From NCBI GenBank assembly GCA_017446355.1, contig JAFSQZ010000079.1, positions 1-12,751 on the forward strand: a stretch of DNA of 12,751 nucleotides, given 5' to 3'. The notes below the pieces were generated by a model. It ran no database searches, was not told the DNA's origin, and was given only the letters and a program-made list of their open reading frames with translations. The translations under genes and the position numbers were made by a program. Below are positions 1-6,720 of this stretch, in pieces. Position 1 is the stretch's first letter. Each line of letters opens with the position of its first letter. Origin of the DNA: Neisseriaceae bacterium. Its GTDB lineage: Bacteria > Pseudomonadota > Gammaproteobacteria > Burkholderiales > Neisseriaceae.

Positions 1-19
1 CCAATTTCGCCACATCCGC
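1..19 (-). tRNA. tRNA-Leu, 5' end only (cut by window edge)
   Basis: Read on the minus strand, the first 19 bases are GCGGATGTGGCGAAATTGG. This is the usual start of a bacterial class II tRNA-Leu: a seven-base acceptor strand GCGGATG, T at position 8, then a D-stem and D-loop beginning GGCGAAATTGG. The anticodon, long variable arm and 3' half lie outside the window, so the isoacceptor cannot be named. A well-placed promoter sits directly upstream, which supports a real gene start. The call rests on recognition of 19 bases. Confidence 0.72.
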
Positions 20-31
20 TTTAAACGGCGC

Positions 32-60
32 ATTATACTGTGTTAATGGGAGATATTCAA
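32..60 (-). promoter_or_regulatory. sigma-70 promoter for the tRNA-Leu
   Basis: On the minus strand a -35 TTGAAT (plus 55-60) and a perfect -10 TATAAT (plus 32-37) are separated by exactly 17 nt. The bases just after the -10 (GCGCCG) are G+C-rich, as in discriminators of stringently controlled stable-RNA promoters. The predicted start, near plus position 25, is about 6 nt before the mature tRNA 5' end. The -35 box lies 7-8 nt beyond the dnaX stop codon, so dnaX read-through could also reach the tRNA; no terminator is visible between them. Confidence 0.75.
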
Positions 61-67
61 GTATGCT

Positions 68-1957
68 TTAATGTAAAACAAGTGTGTTTTCTTGCCATTT
101 GCCTTCAAAAAGACGTATTAAATCTTGCGCGGCAGTATCTTGTTCTAATAGTTGCTGGGCTTTTTGGCGCGTTTCTTGTTGTATACGTTGGTTGTGTTGA
201 TTGAGTGTTTCTTGCTCGCTTTCGTTTTCTGTGGTTTGAATGTTGATGGTGATGTCTTGCTGATATTGTTCACTTAATAATTTGGCAATGCGTTGGACGT
301 GGCTTTTGTTGAATGCAATATTGTATTTTTCGTTTAAGTCCAAATAAAGGGTGTTGTTTTGAAAGTCGCGCCATGATAAGTTGCTGAGCAACATATGTGC
401 TGCGCCAATGTGTGGCGCAATATTTTGGGCGATATGTATCCAGTTTTCAGCATTAAGTGGCAATAGGTTGCTGGTTTGTTGGTTTGTCGTGGTGTCGGAA
501 GTGTTGTCCACAGAAACTGAATTTTCTTGATGTGTTTCAATATTTAAACCTGTTTCTATGCTGCCTGAAAGAGTGGGTGCGTTTTCTACAATGGGTGGGT
601 TTTCAGGCAGCGTTTCTGTTGTTTGCCAAGTAGGTAACTCTTGGTTTTCATTGGGAGAAATGATGTCTGTTGTTGCGTGGTTTTCAGGCAGCGTGATGTT
701 GGCATCAACGCTGCCTAATGACTTTTCTTCTGCTTGTTCTTCTGTTTCTATTTGTGTTTCTGCTTCTGTTTCTGTTTCTTGTTGGTTGTTTGATGATTCT
801 GAATGAAGTGTTGCTGGGTTGGTGAGTTGTGTGTGATTGATTTGTGCGTTTTCAGGCAGCTCTTGGGCGGCAAAAGGGGCAAATGCTAACATACGCAATA
901 AGGTCATCACAAAACCTGCGTATTCATCAGGGGCAAAAGCAAGGTCTTTTTTGCCGTGAATCACACATTGATAATAGAGTTGTATTTGTTCGTTGTGAAA
1001 ATATTGGGTTAGTTGGGTCAGTTGTTCGTGTTCTGGGTCGTCTTGCGCGATGGCGTTTGGCACCATTTTTATCAATGCTAAACGTTGCCATAAAATGGCT
1101 AATTCGTTGAGTGCATTATCAAAACCGATGGCGTTGTTTGCCATTTCTTGGGCGATTTGAATGAGTTTGCTGCTGTCTTTTTGACTTAAAGCATACATTA
1201 AATCAAAGAGATAGCGTTTATCCACAGCACCAATCATATGACGCACATCAGTTTCAGTAACGCTGCCTGAAGTCATTGCGATGGCTTGGTCTAGTAGACT
1301 TAAAGCATCACGCATTGAGCCGTTTGCTGCGCGTCCAATTAGGGCGAGTGCGTTGGGTTCGTAATCAATTTGTTCACTATCCAATACATAAGCGAGATGG
1401 TCGGCAACTTGTTGTGCGGTCATATTGCGCAGAACAAATTGCAGGCAGCGACTTAATACGGTGATGGGGACTTTGTGGGGGTCAGTGGTGGCAAGAATGA
1501 ATTTGACGTGTTCGGGTGGTTCTTCCAAAGTTTTCAGCATTGCATTGAATGCGGATTTGGAGAGCATATGCACTTCGTCAATAATGTAAACTTTGTATTT
1601 GCCCGAAGTGGGCGCGTACTGCGCGTTTTCCAACACTTCACGAATATTATCAATGCCTGTGTTTGACGCGGCATCAATTTCTAGCAAGTCTACAAAACGT
1701 CCTGCATCAATGTCTTGGCAGCTTTGACATTGTCCACAAGGTTCGCCTTGATGTGCGTTTTCACAGTTTAAACTTTTTGCCAAAATGCGGGCGATGGTGG
1801 TTTTGCCGACACCGCGTGTACCTGTAAGCAAGTAGGCGTGGTGTAAACGACCTTTATCCAGTGCGTTTCTTAATGCTTTGACAACGTGTTGTTGCCCCAC
1901 TAAATCGGCAAATGTTTTGGGTCGCCATTTGCGTGCGAGAACTTGATAAGCTGACAT
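68..1957 (-). CDS. dnaX: DNA polymerase III subunit tau/gamma
   Basis: 629-aa clamp-loader ATPase that loads the beta sliding clamp and links the polymerase cores at the fork. The N-terminus MSAYQVLARKWRP is typical of DnaX. Walker A GTRGVGKT is at residues 46-53, four zinc-binding cysteines at C65, C74, C77 and C80, Walker B IIDEVH near D127-E128, sensor-1 ATTD near 156-159, and the SRC arginine finger at R170. The AAA+ and lid domains are followed by a helical collar (to about residue 362), then a polar Glu/Thr/Gln/Asn-rich linker (about 370-500) and a C-terminal domain expected to contact DnaE and DnaB. Length is close to E. coli tau (643 aa). The linker carries DUS-encoded LPEN repeats. 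No good Shine-Dalgarno is seen before the ATG. It lies 54 nt after recD on the same strand and may share its transcript. Confidence 0.97.
   Translation of the reverse strand: MSAYQVLARKWRPKTFADLVGQQHVVKALRNALDKGRLHHAYLLTGTRGVGKTTIARILAKSLNCENAHQGEPCGQCQSCQDIDAGRFVDLLEIDAASNTGIDNIREVLENAQYAPTSGKYKVYIIDEVHMLSKSAFNAMLKTLEEPPEHVKFILATTDPHKVPITVLSRCLQFVLRNMTAQQVADHLAYVLDSEQIDYEPNALALIGRAANGSMRDALSLLDQAIAMTSGSVTETDVRHMIGAVDKRYLFDLMYALSQKDSSKLIQIAQEMANNAIGFDNALNELAILWQRLALIKMVPNAIAQDDPEHEQLTQLTQYFHNEQIQLYYQCVIHGKKDLAFAPDEYAGFVMTLLRMLAFAPFAAQELPENAQINHTQLTNPATLHSESSNNQQETETEAETQIETEEQAEEKSLGSVDANITLPENHATTDIISPNENQELPTWQTTETLPENPPIVENAPTLSGSIETGLNIETHQENSVSVDNTSDTTTNQQTSNLLPLNAENWIHIAQNIAPHIGAAHMLLSNLSWRDFQNNTLYLDLNEKYNIAFNKSHVQRIAKLLSEQYQQDITINIQTTENESEQETLNQHNQRIQQETRQKAQQLLEQDTAAQDLIRLFEGKWQENTLVLH
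558..860. repeat. Cluster of four DUS cores inside the dnaX linker
   Basis: Core DUS GCTGCCTGAA occurs at 560-569 (plus) and, inverted as TTCAGGCAGC, at 602-611, 683-692 and 851-860. A one-off imperfect copy (GCTGCCTAAT) is near 710. The three inverted copies are read by dnaX as Leu-Pro-Glu-Asn at residues 367-370, 423-426 and 450-453; the plus copy is read as Leu-Ser-Gly-Ser. A further core in dnaX lies at 1262-1271. These act as uptake signals for transformation and have no known role in dnaX expression. Confidence 0.85.
728..785. repeat. Imperfect GAAACA-type short repeat in dnaX
   Basis: On the coding (minus) strand this stretch is a degenerate run of GAAACA, GAAGCA and GAAGAA units, encoding a Glu/Thr/Gln-rich segment of the tau linker. 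Units are mostly multiples of three, so copy-number changes would usually keep frame. The units are too diverged to look like a phase-variation tract. Confidence 0.6.
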
Positions 1958-2010
1958 AATGTGTGATGGGAAATAATAAGTGATCGGTATTTTAACATTG
2001 TTTTATCTTT

Positions 2011-2025
2011 TTCAGGCTGCCTGAA
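2011..2025. repeat. DUS near-palindrome at the recD stop codon
   Basis: TTCAGGCTGCCTGAA contains the Simonsiella-type DUS AGGCTGCCTGAA on plus and the Kingella-type AGGCAGCCTGAA on minus. The symmetry extends to 11-bp arms (2007-2017 and 2019-2029) around one central base. On minus it supplies the last recD codons and the TGA stop. No U-tract follows on the minus strand, so it does not look like a terminator. Confidence 0.85.
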
Positions 2026-3727
2026 AAAGGAAATTAGCTAACGCGCTTTTGCGTGTGTTGTTTTGATGACAGGCTGCCTGAAAAAGGTTTTGTGTACCAA
2101 AGTAAACAAAATGTTCTTTGGCGCGTGTAATGGCGGTGTAAAGTAGTGCGCGGTTCAACAGATTAGCGTCTTTGGGCGCGATAAACCAAACGTGTTGGTA
2201 TTCTGAACCTTGACTTTTGTGAACCGTTATTGCAAACGCATTTTGGTATTCAGGCAGCCGATTAAGGGGAATTTGTCGTATGCTGCCTGAATCGTTTTGA
2301 AAACAGGCAAAGTAACGATTATCTTGTTGCACGATAATGCCGATATCACCATTATAGAGTTCTTGCGTATGGTCGTTTCGCGTAATCATAATGCTTTGCC
2401 CTGTGAACCAAGTTTGCTGGCTGGAAACGATATTTTTTTGTTTGAGAACGTGTTGGTAGACAGTATTCAAGGTTTCGCTGTCTTCTTGAGTGGCTGTCAG
2501 TACAATGGTTTGCGCTAATTGGGTAAACGCTTTTTGAATGCTGGTTTCATTGGTGTTTTGTTGGAGTTCTGTAATCGCTTGCCAGTAATTTTGTTGTTGT
2601 TGATACAGTTGGTGTGCAATTTGGATTGGCGTGGTGTTTTGTTGGGTAAGTTGTTTGGGAAACGCGTTGAAACATTGCCACGCGTGTTGGTCGTTGCCCG
2701 CTAATACAGCTTGCGCAAGCTGACCGATGCCGCTTTTGTCATCAAAACGATGACTAATAGTGAGTTTGGCGTGTTGCTGATATAAAGTTTCAGGCAGCGT
2801 TTTGGTGTTTAATAAAGATTTGATTTTTTGTGCTGTATTAGCGGTTTCAGGCAGCATTGGTGATTGACTTAAACTTTGTAAAATCGCGCCAATACCAACT
2901 GCTGGCAGTTGATTGGTATCTCCTAATAAAATCAGACGACAATGTTTGGGTAAGGCACAAAGTAGCTGATAAAACAAATAGTTATCCATCATTGATGCTT
3001 CATCAAGCACGATAATATCGGTATTCAGTGGACGTTCGGCGTGATATTTGGGCAACATTTGTGGCGGTTTTAAACCGAGTAAACGATGGACGGTTTTGGC
3101 GTTTAATTGTTCAAGATGTTGTTTAATGTCTTTGCTGATGCCGTCTAAATGGTTTTTTACGCTGTTTTGCAAGGCTTGGCTCATACGCATTGTGGCTTTT
3201 CCTGTTGGTGCCAGCAGTTGAATTTCAGGCAGCTTGTCGCTGTCTTGACACAATAATGCTAATAAACGCGCCACAGTGGTGGTTTTACCTGTGCCTGGAC
3301 CACCGCTGATAAGCATAAATTGATGAAATAATGCCATTGCCACCGCGCTTTTTTGGTCGCGACTTTTTTCATCACTAAACCATTGATTTAATAAGTTTTG
3401 TATGATTTGTTTAGGCTGCCTGAAAGATAATACATTACTGAATGTACGAATTTTGTTGGCAAGTTTTTTTTCTAAATCGTTTTGTCTGGTCAGCGAAAGA
3501 CGGTTGCCATTTAAACATAAAGGTGCGTTTTCTTGATTGAGTAAAGTGCTTAATTTTTTTAGACTTTGTTTTTCTTCATCTTTTAAGTAGATAAAAGTAT
3601 CACCGTTATCCAGTGCAAAAAATAAACGGTTTAAATATGGCTCAATGATGGTGCTTTCTTCAAAGTTGATTTGCTGCAATAAAGGCAAACAAGCTTGGGC
3701 GGTGAGATGTGTGGTTTCGGTGTTCAT
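2012..3727 (-). CDS. recD: Exodeoxyribonuclease V alpha subunit RecD
   Basis: 571-aa superfamily 1B helicase, the fast 5'-3' motor of RecBCD, which processes double-strand ends for RecA loading and degrades linear DNA. A RecD-type N-terminal domain (about 1-115) is followed by Walker A GGPGTGKT at 142-149, the PTGKA motif near 174-178, Walker B LDEAS with D242-E243, motif III LLGDTNQLPAVG near 270-281, and the C-terminal SF1 motif ITVHKSQGSEY followed by LYTAITRAK. Length is near E. coli RecD (608 aa). The ATG lies 4 nt after the stop of the upstream methyltransferase, implying translational coupling; the only SD-like bases are GAAAG within the preceding DUS region. The last residues FQAA and the TGA stop are encoded by a DUS. 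recB and recC are not in the window. Confidence 0.93.
   Translation of the reverse strand: MNTETTHLTAQACLPLLQQINFEESTIIEPYLNRLFFALDNGDTFIYLKDEEKQSLKKLSTLLNQENAPLCLNGNRLSLTRQNDLEKKLANKIRTFSNVLSFRQPKQIIQNLLNQWFSDEKSRDQKSAVAMALFHQFMLISGGPGTGKTTTVARLLALLCQDSDKLPEIQLLAPTGKATMRMSQALQNSVKNHLDGISKDIKQHLEQLNAKTVHRLLGLKPPQMLPKYHAERPLNTDIIVLDEASMMDNYLFYQLLCALPKHCRLILLGDTNQLPAVGIGAILQSLSQSPMLPETANTAQKIKSLLNTKTLPETLYQQHAKLTISHRFDDKSGIGQLAQAVLAGNDQHAWQCFNAFPKQLTQQNTTPIQIAHQLYQQQQNYWQAITELQQNTNETSIQKAFTQLAQTIVLTATQEDSETLNTVYQHVLKQKNIVSSQQTWFTGQSIMITRNDHTQELYNGDIGIIVQQDNRYFACFQNDSGSIRQIPLNRLPEYQNAFAITVHKSQGSEYQHVWFIAPKDANLLNRALLYTAITRAKEHFVYFGTQNLFQAACHQNNTRKSALANFLFQAA
2013..2087. repeat. 18-nt direct repeat containing a DUS, at the recD 3' end
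   Basis: CAGGCTGCCTGAAAAAGG occurs at 2013-2030 and again at 2070-2087. The offset is 57 nt, so both are read in the same frame; each encodes LFQAA, at the C-terminus and 19 codons earlier. Recombination between them would delete 19 codons without a frameshift. Confidence 0.85.
2249..3424. repeat. DUS copies inside recD
   Basis: Core DUS copies (either strand) are at 2249-2258, 2282-2291, 2789-2798, 2846-2855 and 3224-3233, with a full AGGCTGCCTGAA at 3413-3424. With the two at the 3' end this makes recD one of the most DUS-rich genes here, in line with the reported over-representation of DUS in genome-maintenance genes. Confidence 0.8.
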
Positions 3728-3731
3728 TGTT

Positions 3732-4439
3732 TTAACTTTCAGGCTGCCTGAATGAAGATTGGCGCGAAGTTTGGGTGTTTAAATTCAGTTGATTGAATAA
3801 TATGGGATTGATGTTAAAGTAAGGCGGCGGTAAACAAGCGGTTTGTTTGCTGAATATTAAACCATAAACCATCGCCGTTTGTGGCAAAACAATGGTGCAT
3901 AAACGGTGTTGCCAAGACGTTTGAGACCATTGTGGGCGATACACTAAAAAACGACAATGTTCTAATTGCCAGCCAACATTTTCTGCACAGTTGATGATGT
4001 GTGTCGGCGTGTGTTTCAGTTGTGCATAAAACGGAAAATCAGATTTTTTTGCCCAACCAAATGTATATGGATTAAATGTGGTGAGCAAAAGTTTGCCTTG
4101 TTCACGCGTGATGCGCCGCCATTCGCTTAATTGTTCCGTCAGGGTGTCGCTGGTGTCTAAAACGTGGCAGGCAAGCAAGGTGGAAAATTGATGTTCTCGC
4201 CAAGGCGTATAAAGCGTGTTGGCAACAATATCGCGCTGTTCAAATTGGTTTTGCTGAATAAAATGATGCGTCTTTGCGTGAGCAGAAAATGACCACGATG
4301 GACTGTCTAAACTTAATACAAAATCGTCTTTTTGGCGATGCAATGCTTCCTGAAAAAATGATTCTTCCTGCACCAGCAAGGCTTGTCCTTGTTGGCTTTG
4401 CGTGAGCCAGTGATACAGGGGTTGGTGTGCAGTCATCAT
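3732..4439 (-). CDS. YafS-like methyltransferase-domain protein
   Basis: 235 aa, soluble. Residues about 85-125 (a segment reading LLACHVLDTSDTLTEQLSEW, then a Gly-turn and LLLTTFNP) match the region around motifs II-III of small class I SAM-dependent methyltransferases (Methyltransf_11 type), with an NPYTFGW continuation like that of E. coli YafS. The SAM-binding glycine loop (motif I, GxGxG) expected near residues 38-50 is absent; that stretch reads FVLSLDSPSWSF. Activity is therefore uncertain and the substrate unknown. The last residues FRQPES are encoded by a DUS. Two adjacent ATG codons (4439, 4436) are possible starts; neither has a good SD. It lies between lptG (76 nt) and recD (4 nt). 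Confidence 0.7.
   Translation of the reverse strand: MMTAHQPLYHWLTQSQQGQALLVQEESFFQEALHRQKDDFVLSLDSPSWSFSAHAKTHHFIQQNQFEQRDIVANTLYTPWREHQFSTLLACHVLDTSDTLTEQLSEWRRITREQGKLLLTTFNPYTFGWAKKSDFPFYAQLKHTPTHIINCAENVGWQLEHCRFLVYRPQWSQTSWQHRLCTIVLPQTAMVYGLIFSKQTACLPPPYFNINPILFNQLNLNTQTSRQSSFRQPES
3738..3752. repeat. DUS near-palindrome at the methyltransferase 3' end
   Basis: TTCAGGCTGCCTGAA lies within the final codons of the methyltransferase gene, read on minus as Phe-Arg-Gln-Pro-Glu and followed by Ser and the TAA stop. It lies just upstream of the recD start and may contribute weak SD-like bases (GAAAG). Confidence 0.85.
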
Positions 4440-4498
4440 TTAATAGGAGATACAATTAAAAAACAAAATCATACCATAGTCAGTTGAAGAAAAAGGCT

Positions 4499-4513
4499 TT
4501 CAGGCTGCCTGAA
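4499..4513. repeat. DUS near-palindrome between lptG and the methyltransferase gene
   Basis: TTCAGGCTGCCTGAA begins 2 nt after the lptG stop on the transcribed strand. Arms are 7 bp around a single central base. On minus it is followed by AAGCCTTTTTCTTC, so a weak terminator for lptG is possible, but the T-run starts about 6 nt after the stem. Confidence 0.75.
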
Positions 4514-4515
4514 CA

Positions 4516-5583
4516 TTAACGTTGTTCTTGTTTGCGTATGAAATAAATGGCTAATACGGCAAAAACGGCGGTCGGCAAGACAGCAGAAAAAAAAGCGGGT
4601 ACATGGTAAAGTTGTGTGGTGAAACCAAATAATCGCCCTGTGAAGAAGAATAATAAACCCAAACAAATCCCACCAAAGAGTTTTAAACCCATATTGGTAT
4701 GGCGACTGGAAATCGGTGTGAAAGCTAATGCGACCAATGCCATTACCATTGTGGCAATGGGATAAATCAATTTATTCCACCACGCGACTTCATACATTTG
4801 CGTTTGTTGCGCATTGTTTTTTAAATAACGAATATAGGCACTTAATGCGCTAAACGACATTTGTTCTGGCTCAACGCGCAAGACTGCTAATAATTTTTCA
4901 TCAATCGGCATTTGCCAATCCAATTGTGCCTGTTGACTGGCTTCAATTTTATCTTCACTGATTTTGCTGCTTTTAACTTGTTGCAACAACCACATATTGT
5001 TCACAATTTTTGCACGTTCTGCTGCCAAAACTTCGGTGAGTTGAAAAGCATCGTTGTAACGCCAAATATTGATGTCCAATAAAGTTTTATCAGGCAGCAT
5101 AGACGAGATGTTCACCATTGCATACGGTTGTTTTAACCATACACCATTATTAACGGCGGAAATTTGCCCTGTTTTGGCAATGGCTTTCATCGTGTCCGCC
5201 CTTTGACTTAATTTTGGTGCCAACCATTCACCCAAAACAGCCGTTGCCAACGCAAAAATCAAACTGAATTGCAAAATAATACCAATCAGTTGTTTCGTAC
5301 TCAAACCACTGGTTTTAATGACCGCCCATTCACTATTATTGGATAATTGACTTAATGCAATTAAACCGCCAATTAAGGTTGCCAGCGGCATCAATTGATA
5401 AGCGCGTGCAGGCATTTGCATAGCAATGTATTGCACAGCCGTCCAAAAAGTGTAGCTACCTTTACCAATGTTGCCCACTTCGCTCAAAAAATCAATAAAG
5501 CTGTATAACGCCAAAATCGCCAGCAATGCGTAACACGACATCACGGTTAAACGCTTAATTAAATAGCGACTGATGATATTCAT
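4516..5583 (-). CDS. lptG: LPS export ABC transporter permease LptG
   Basis: 355 aa, YjgP/YjgQ family. With LptF it forms the inner-membrane channel of the LptB2FG transporter that pulls lipopolysaccharide from the inner membrane and passes it via LptC and LptA to the outer-membrane LptDE. The N-terminus MNIISRYLIKRL is a typical LptG start. Membrane segments are visible near residues 13-32, 58-80 and 100-124, a periplasmic beta-jellyroll domain spans about 130-260, and three further membrane segments lie near 268-292, 300-322 and 330-350. Length is typical (about 355-360 aa). The start has GGAA about 9 nt upstream as a weak SD. lptF is usually the gene immediately upstream; here the upstream neighbour is an inverted-repeat element and then a DUF808 gene. 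Confidence 0.92.
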   Translation of the reverse strand: MNIISRYLIKRLTVMSCYALLAILALYSFIDFLSEVGNIGKGSYTFWTAVQYIAMQMPARAYQLMPLATLIGGLIALSQLSNNSEWAVIKTSGLSTKQLIGIILQFSLIFALATAVLGEWLAPKLSQRADTMKAIAKTGQISAVNNGVWLKQPYAMVNISSMLPDKTLLDINIWRYNDAFQLTEVLAAERAKIVNNMWLLQQVKSSKISEDKIEASQQAQLDWQMPIDEKLLAVLRVEPEQMSFSALSAYIRYLKNNAQQTQMYEVAWWNKLIYPIATMVMALVALAFTPISSRHTNMGLKLFGGICLGLLFFFTGRLFGFTTQLYHVPAFFSAVLPTAVFAVLAIYFIRKQEQR

Positions 5584-5608
5584 TATTTTTTATTCCATTT
5601 GATTTTGA

Positions 5609-5770
5609 TTCAGGCTGAAACCTTTGCAAAACCCTACTTTGCACTACTCGTCATTTTGACCTTGAACGAAGTGAAAGGGAAAAATCTTTATCAAACAAAG
5701 AATGAGATTCTTCACTTTTCTGCGAAAAGTTCAGAATGACAAGTTTTGCAAAGGTTTCAGGCAGCCTGAA
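5609..5770. mobile_element. MITE-like inverted-repeat element (non-coding, about 160 bp)
   Basis: The termini are long inverted repeats. GAAACCTTTGCAAAAC at 5617-5632 is perfectly complementary to 5743-5758. Outside these, TTCAGGCT at 5609-5616 pairs with the right-hand DUS TTCAGGCAGCCTGAA (5756-5770) if a 4-nt gap is allowed. A second internal pair is GTCATTTTGA (5650-5659) against TCAGAATGAC (5731-5740), one mismatch. There is no ORF. It separates lptG from the DUF808 gene. It does not match the Correia element termini that I remember. No target-site duplication is obvious. Confidence 0.7.
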
Positions 5771-5784
5771 AAAGTTTTAAAACC

Positions 5785-6645
5785 TTAATGTGCTTTACCC
5801 AATAACTTCATTAACGGCAACACCACCGCGCACACCACGCAACCAATCACCATACCCAAAACAATGGTTGCCAACACTTCTACTAAACCACTGTTCCATT
5901 GAATATGGTGCAATGCGTCTACGTTGTGCATAAATATACCGCCACCCACCAAAAACATTGCTATCATACCAATGACACCTAGCGCACGCATAAAATAAGG
6001 AACAATCCGAATAATTGTGCGTCCAATGGCTTGCTTCACAATATCTTCTTGACGCATTAAATACAAACCAAAATCGTCTGATTTCACAATCGCCGCCACC
6101 AAGCCGTAGACAAAGATGGTAATCCCCACGCCCACCAAAACCAAAACAGCCAGTTTAAAACCAATTGACGCGTTCATTGGGATTTCACCCAAAGCAATAA
6201 TGATGATTTCTGCCGACAAAATCATATCCGTGCGAATCGCGCCCATAATTTTGTTTTTTTCGCTGTCTAAATGGTCGCTCACAACTTGATGTTCGTGCGT
6301 TTCTTCTTTATGCAACACGCTTTCTAAAATTTTTTCTATGCCTTCAAAACACAAATACGCGCCACCCATCATCAATAAAATTTTCACCCATTGTGGCGCA
6401 AAATAAGACAATGCCAATGCCAGCGGAATTAAAATTGCCTTATTGGCAAACGAACCTTTGGTAACCGCCCACACAATCGGCAGCTCACGTTCAGCCTGCA
6501 CACCTGTTACTTGATTGGCATTAACAGCCAAATCATCGCCCACCACGCCAACTGTTTTCTTGGCAGCGACTTTGGTCATCAATGAAATATCGTCTAAAAC
6601 AGCCGTAATATCGTCCAATAATGTAAAAAAAGAACCAAAAGCCAT
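5785..6645 (-). CDS. DUF808 / YedI-family inner membrane protein
   Basis: 286 aa; function unknown in this family. The N-terminus MAFGSFFTLLDDITAVLDDI and the segment following it (MTKVAAKKTVGVVGDDLAVN) are characteristic of DUF808/YedI. Hydrophobic segments near 70-95, 143-155, 163-190, 218-240 and 256-283 indicate an integral inner-membrane protein. A His/Glu/Asp-rich loop near residues 112-130 is polar. It is slightly shorter than E. coli YedI (about 305 aa). A good SD (AGGAC) lies 7-8 nt before the ATG. It starts 75 nt after the Pat-like gene on the same strand and may be its operon partner; the downstream side is occupied by the inverted-repeat element. Confidence 0.88.
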   Translation of the reverse strand: MAFGSFFTLLDDITAVLDDISLMTKVAAKKTVGVVGDDLAVNANQVTGVQAERELPIVWAVTKGSFANKAILIPLALALSYFAPQWVKILLMMGGAYLCFEGIEKILESVLHKEETHEHQVVSDHLDSEKNKIMGAIRTDMILSAEIIIIALGEIPMNASIGFKLAVLVLVGVGITIFVYGLVAAIVKSDDFGLYLMRQEDIVKQAIGRTIIRIVPYFMRALGVIGMIAMFLVGGGIFMHNVDALHHIQWNSGLVEVLATIVLGMVIGCVVCAVVLPLMKLLGKAH

Positions 6646-6720
6646 TTTTTGTCCTAACTTAATAAGGTAAAACCTTTGTAAAAAAACATTTTTTAATCAC
6701 TCACAAAAATGACGCAATGC

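Noticed and set aside
947..952. Run of six A on the dnaX coding strand followed by G, as in the E. coli dnaX -1 frameshift site
   Set aside because: The codons are GGC AAA AAA GAC, so the heptamer A AAA AAG is not in the phase needed for tandem slippage. A shift here would stop after about six codons but inside the collar domain, before its last helix, so a gamma-like product is not convincing.
2011..2029. DUS palindrome as a recD terminator
   Set aside because: On the transcribed (minus) strand the stem is followed by ATAAAAC, not a U-tract, and the T-run lies inside the stem.
6646..6720. AAAACCTTTGTAAAAAAAC in the gap before the DUF808 gene, resembling one end of the inverted-repeat element
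   Set aside because: The match is short and A-rich, with no partner arm, so it cannot be distinguished from chance.
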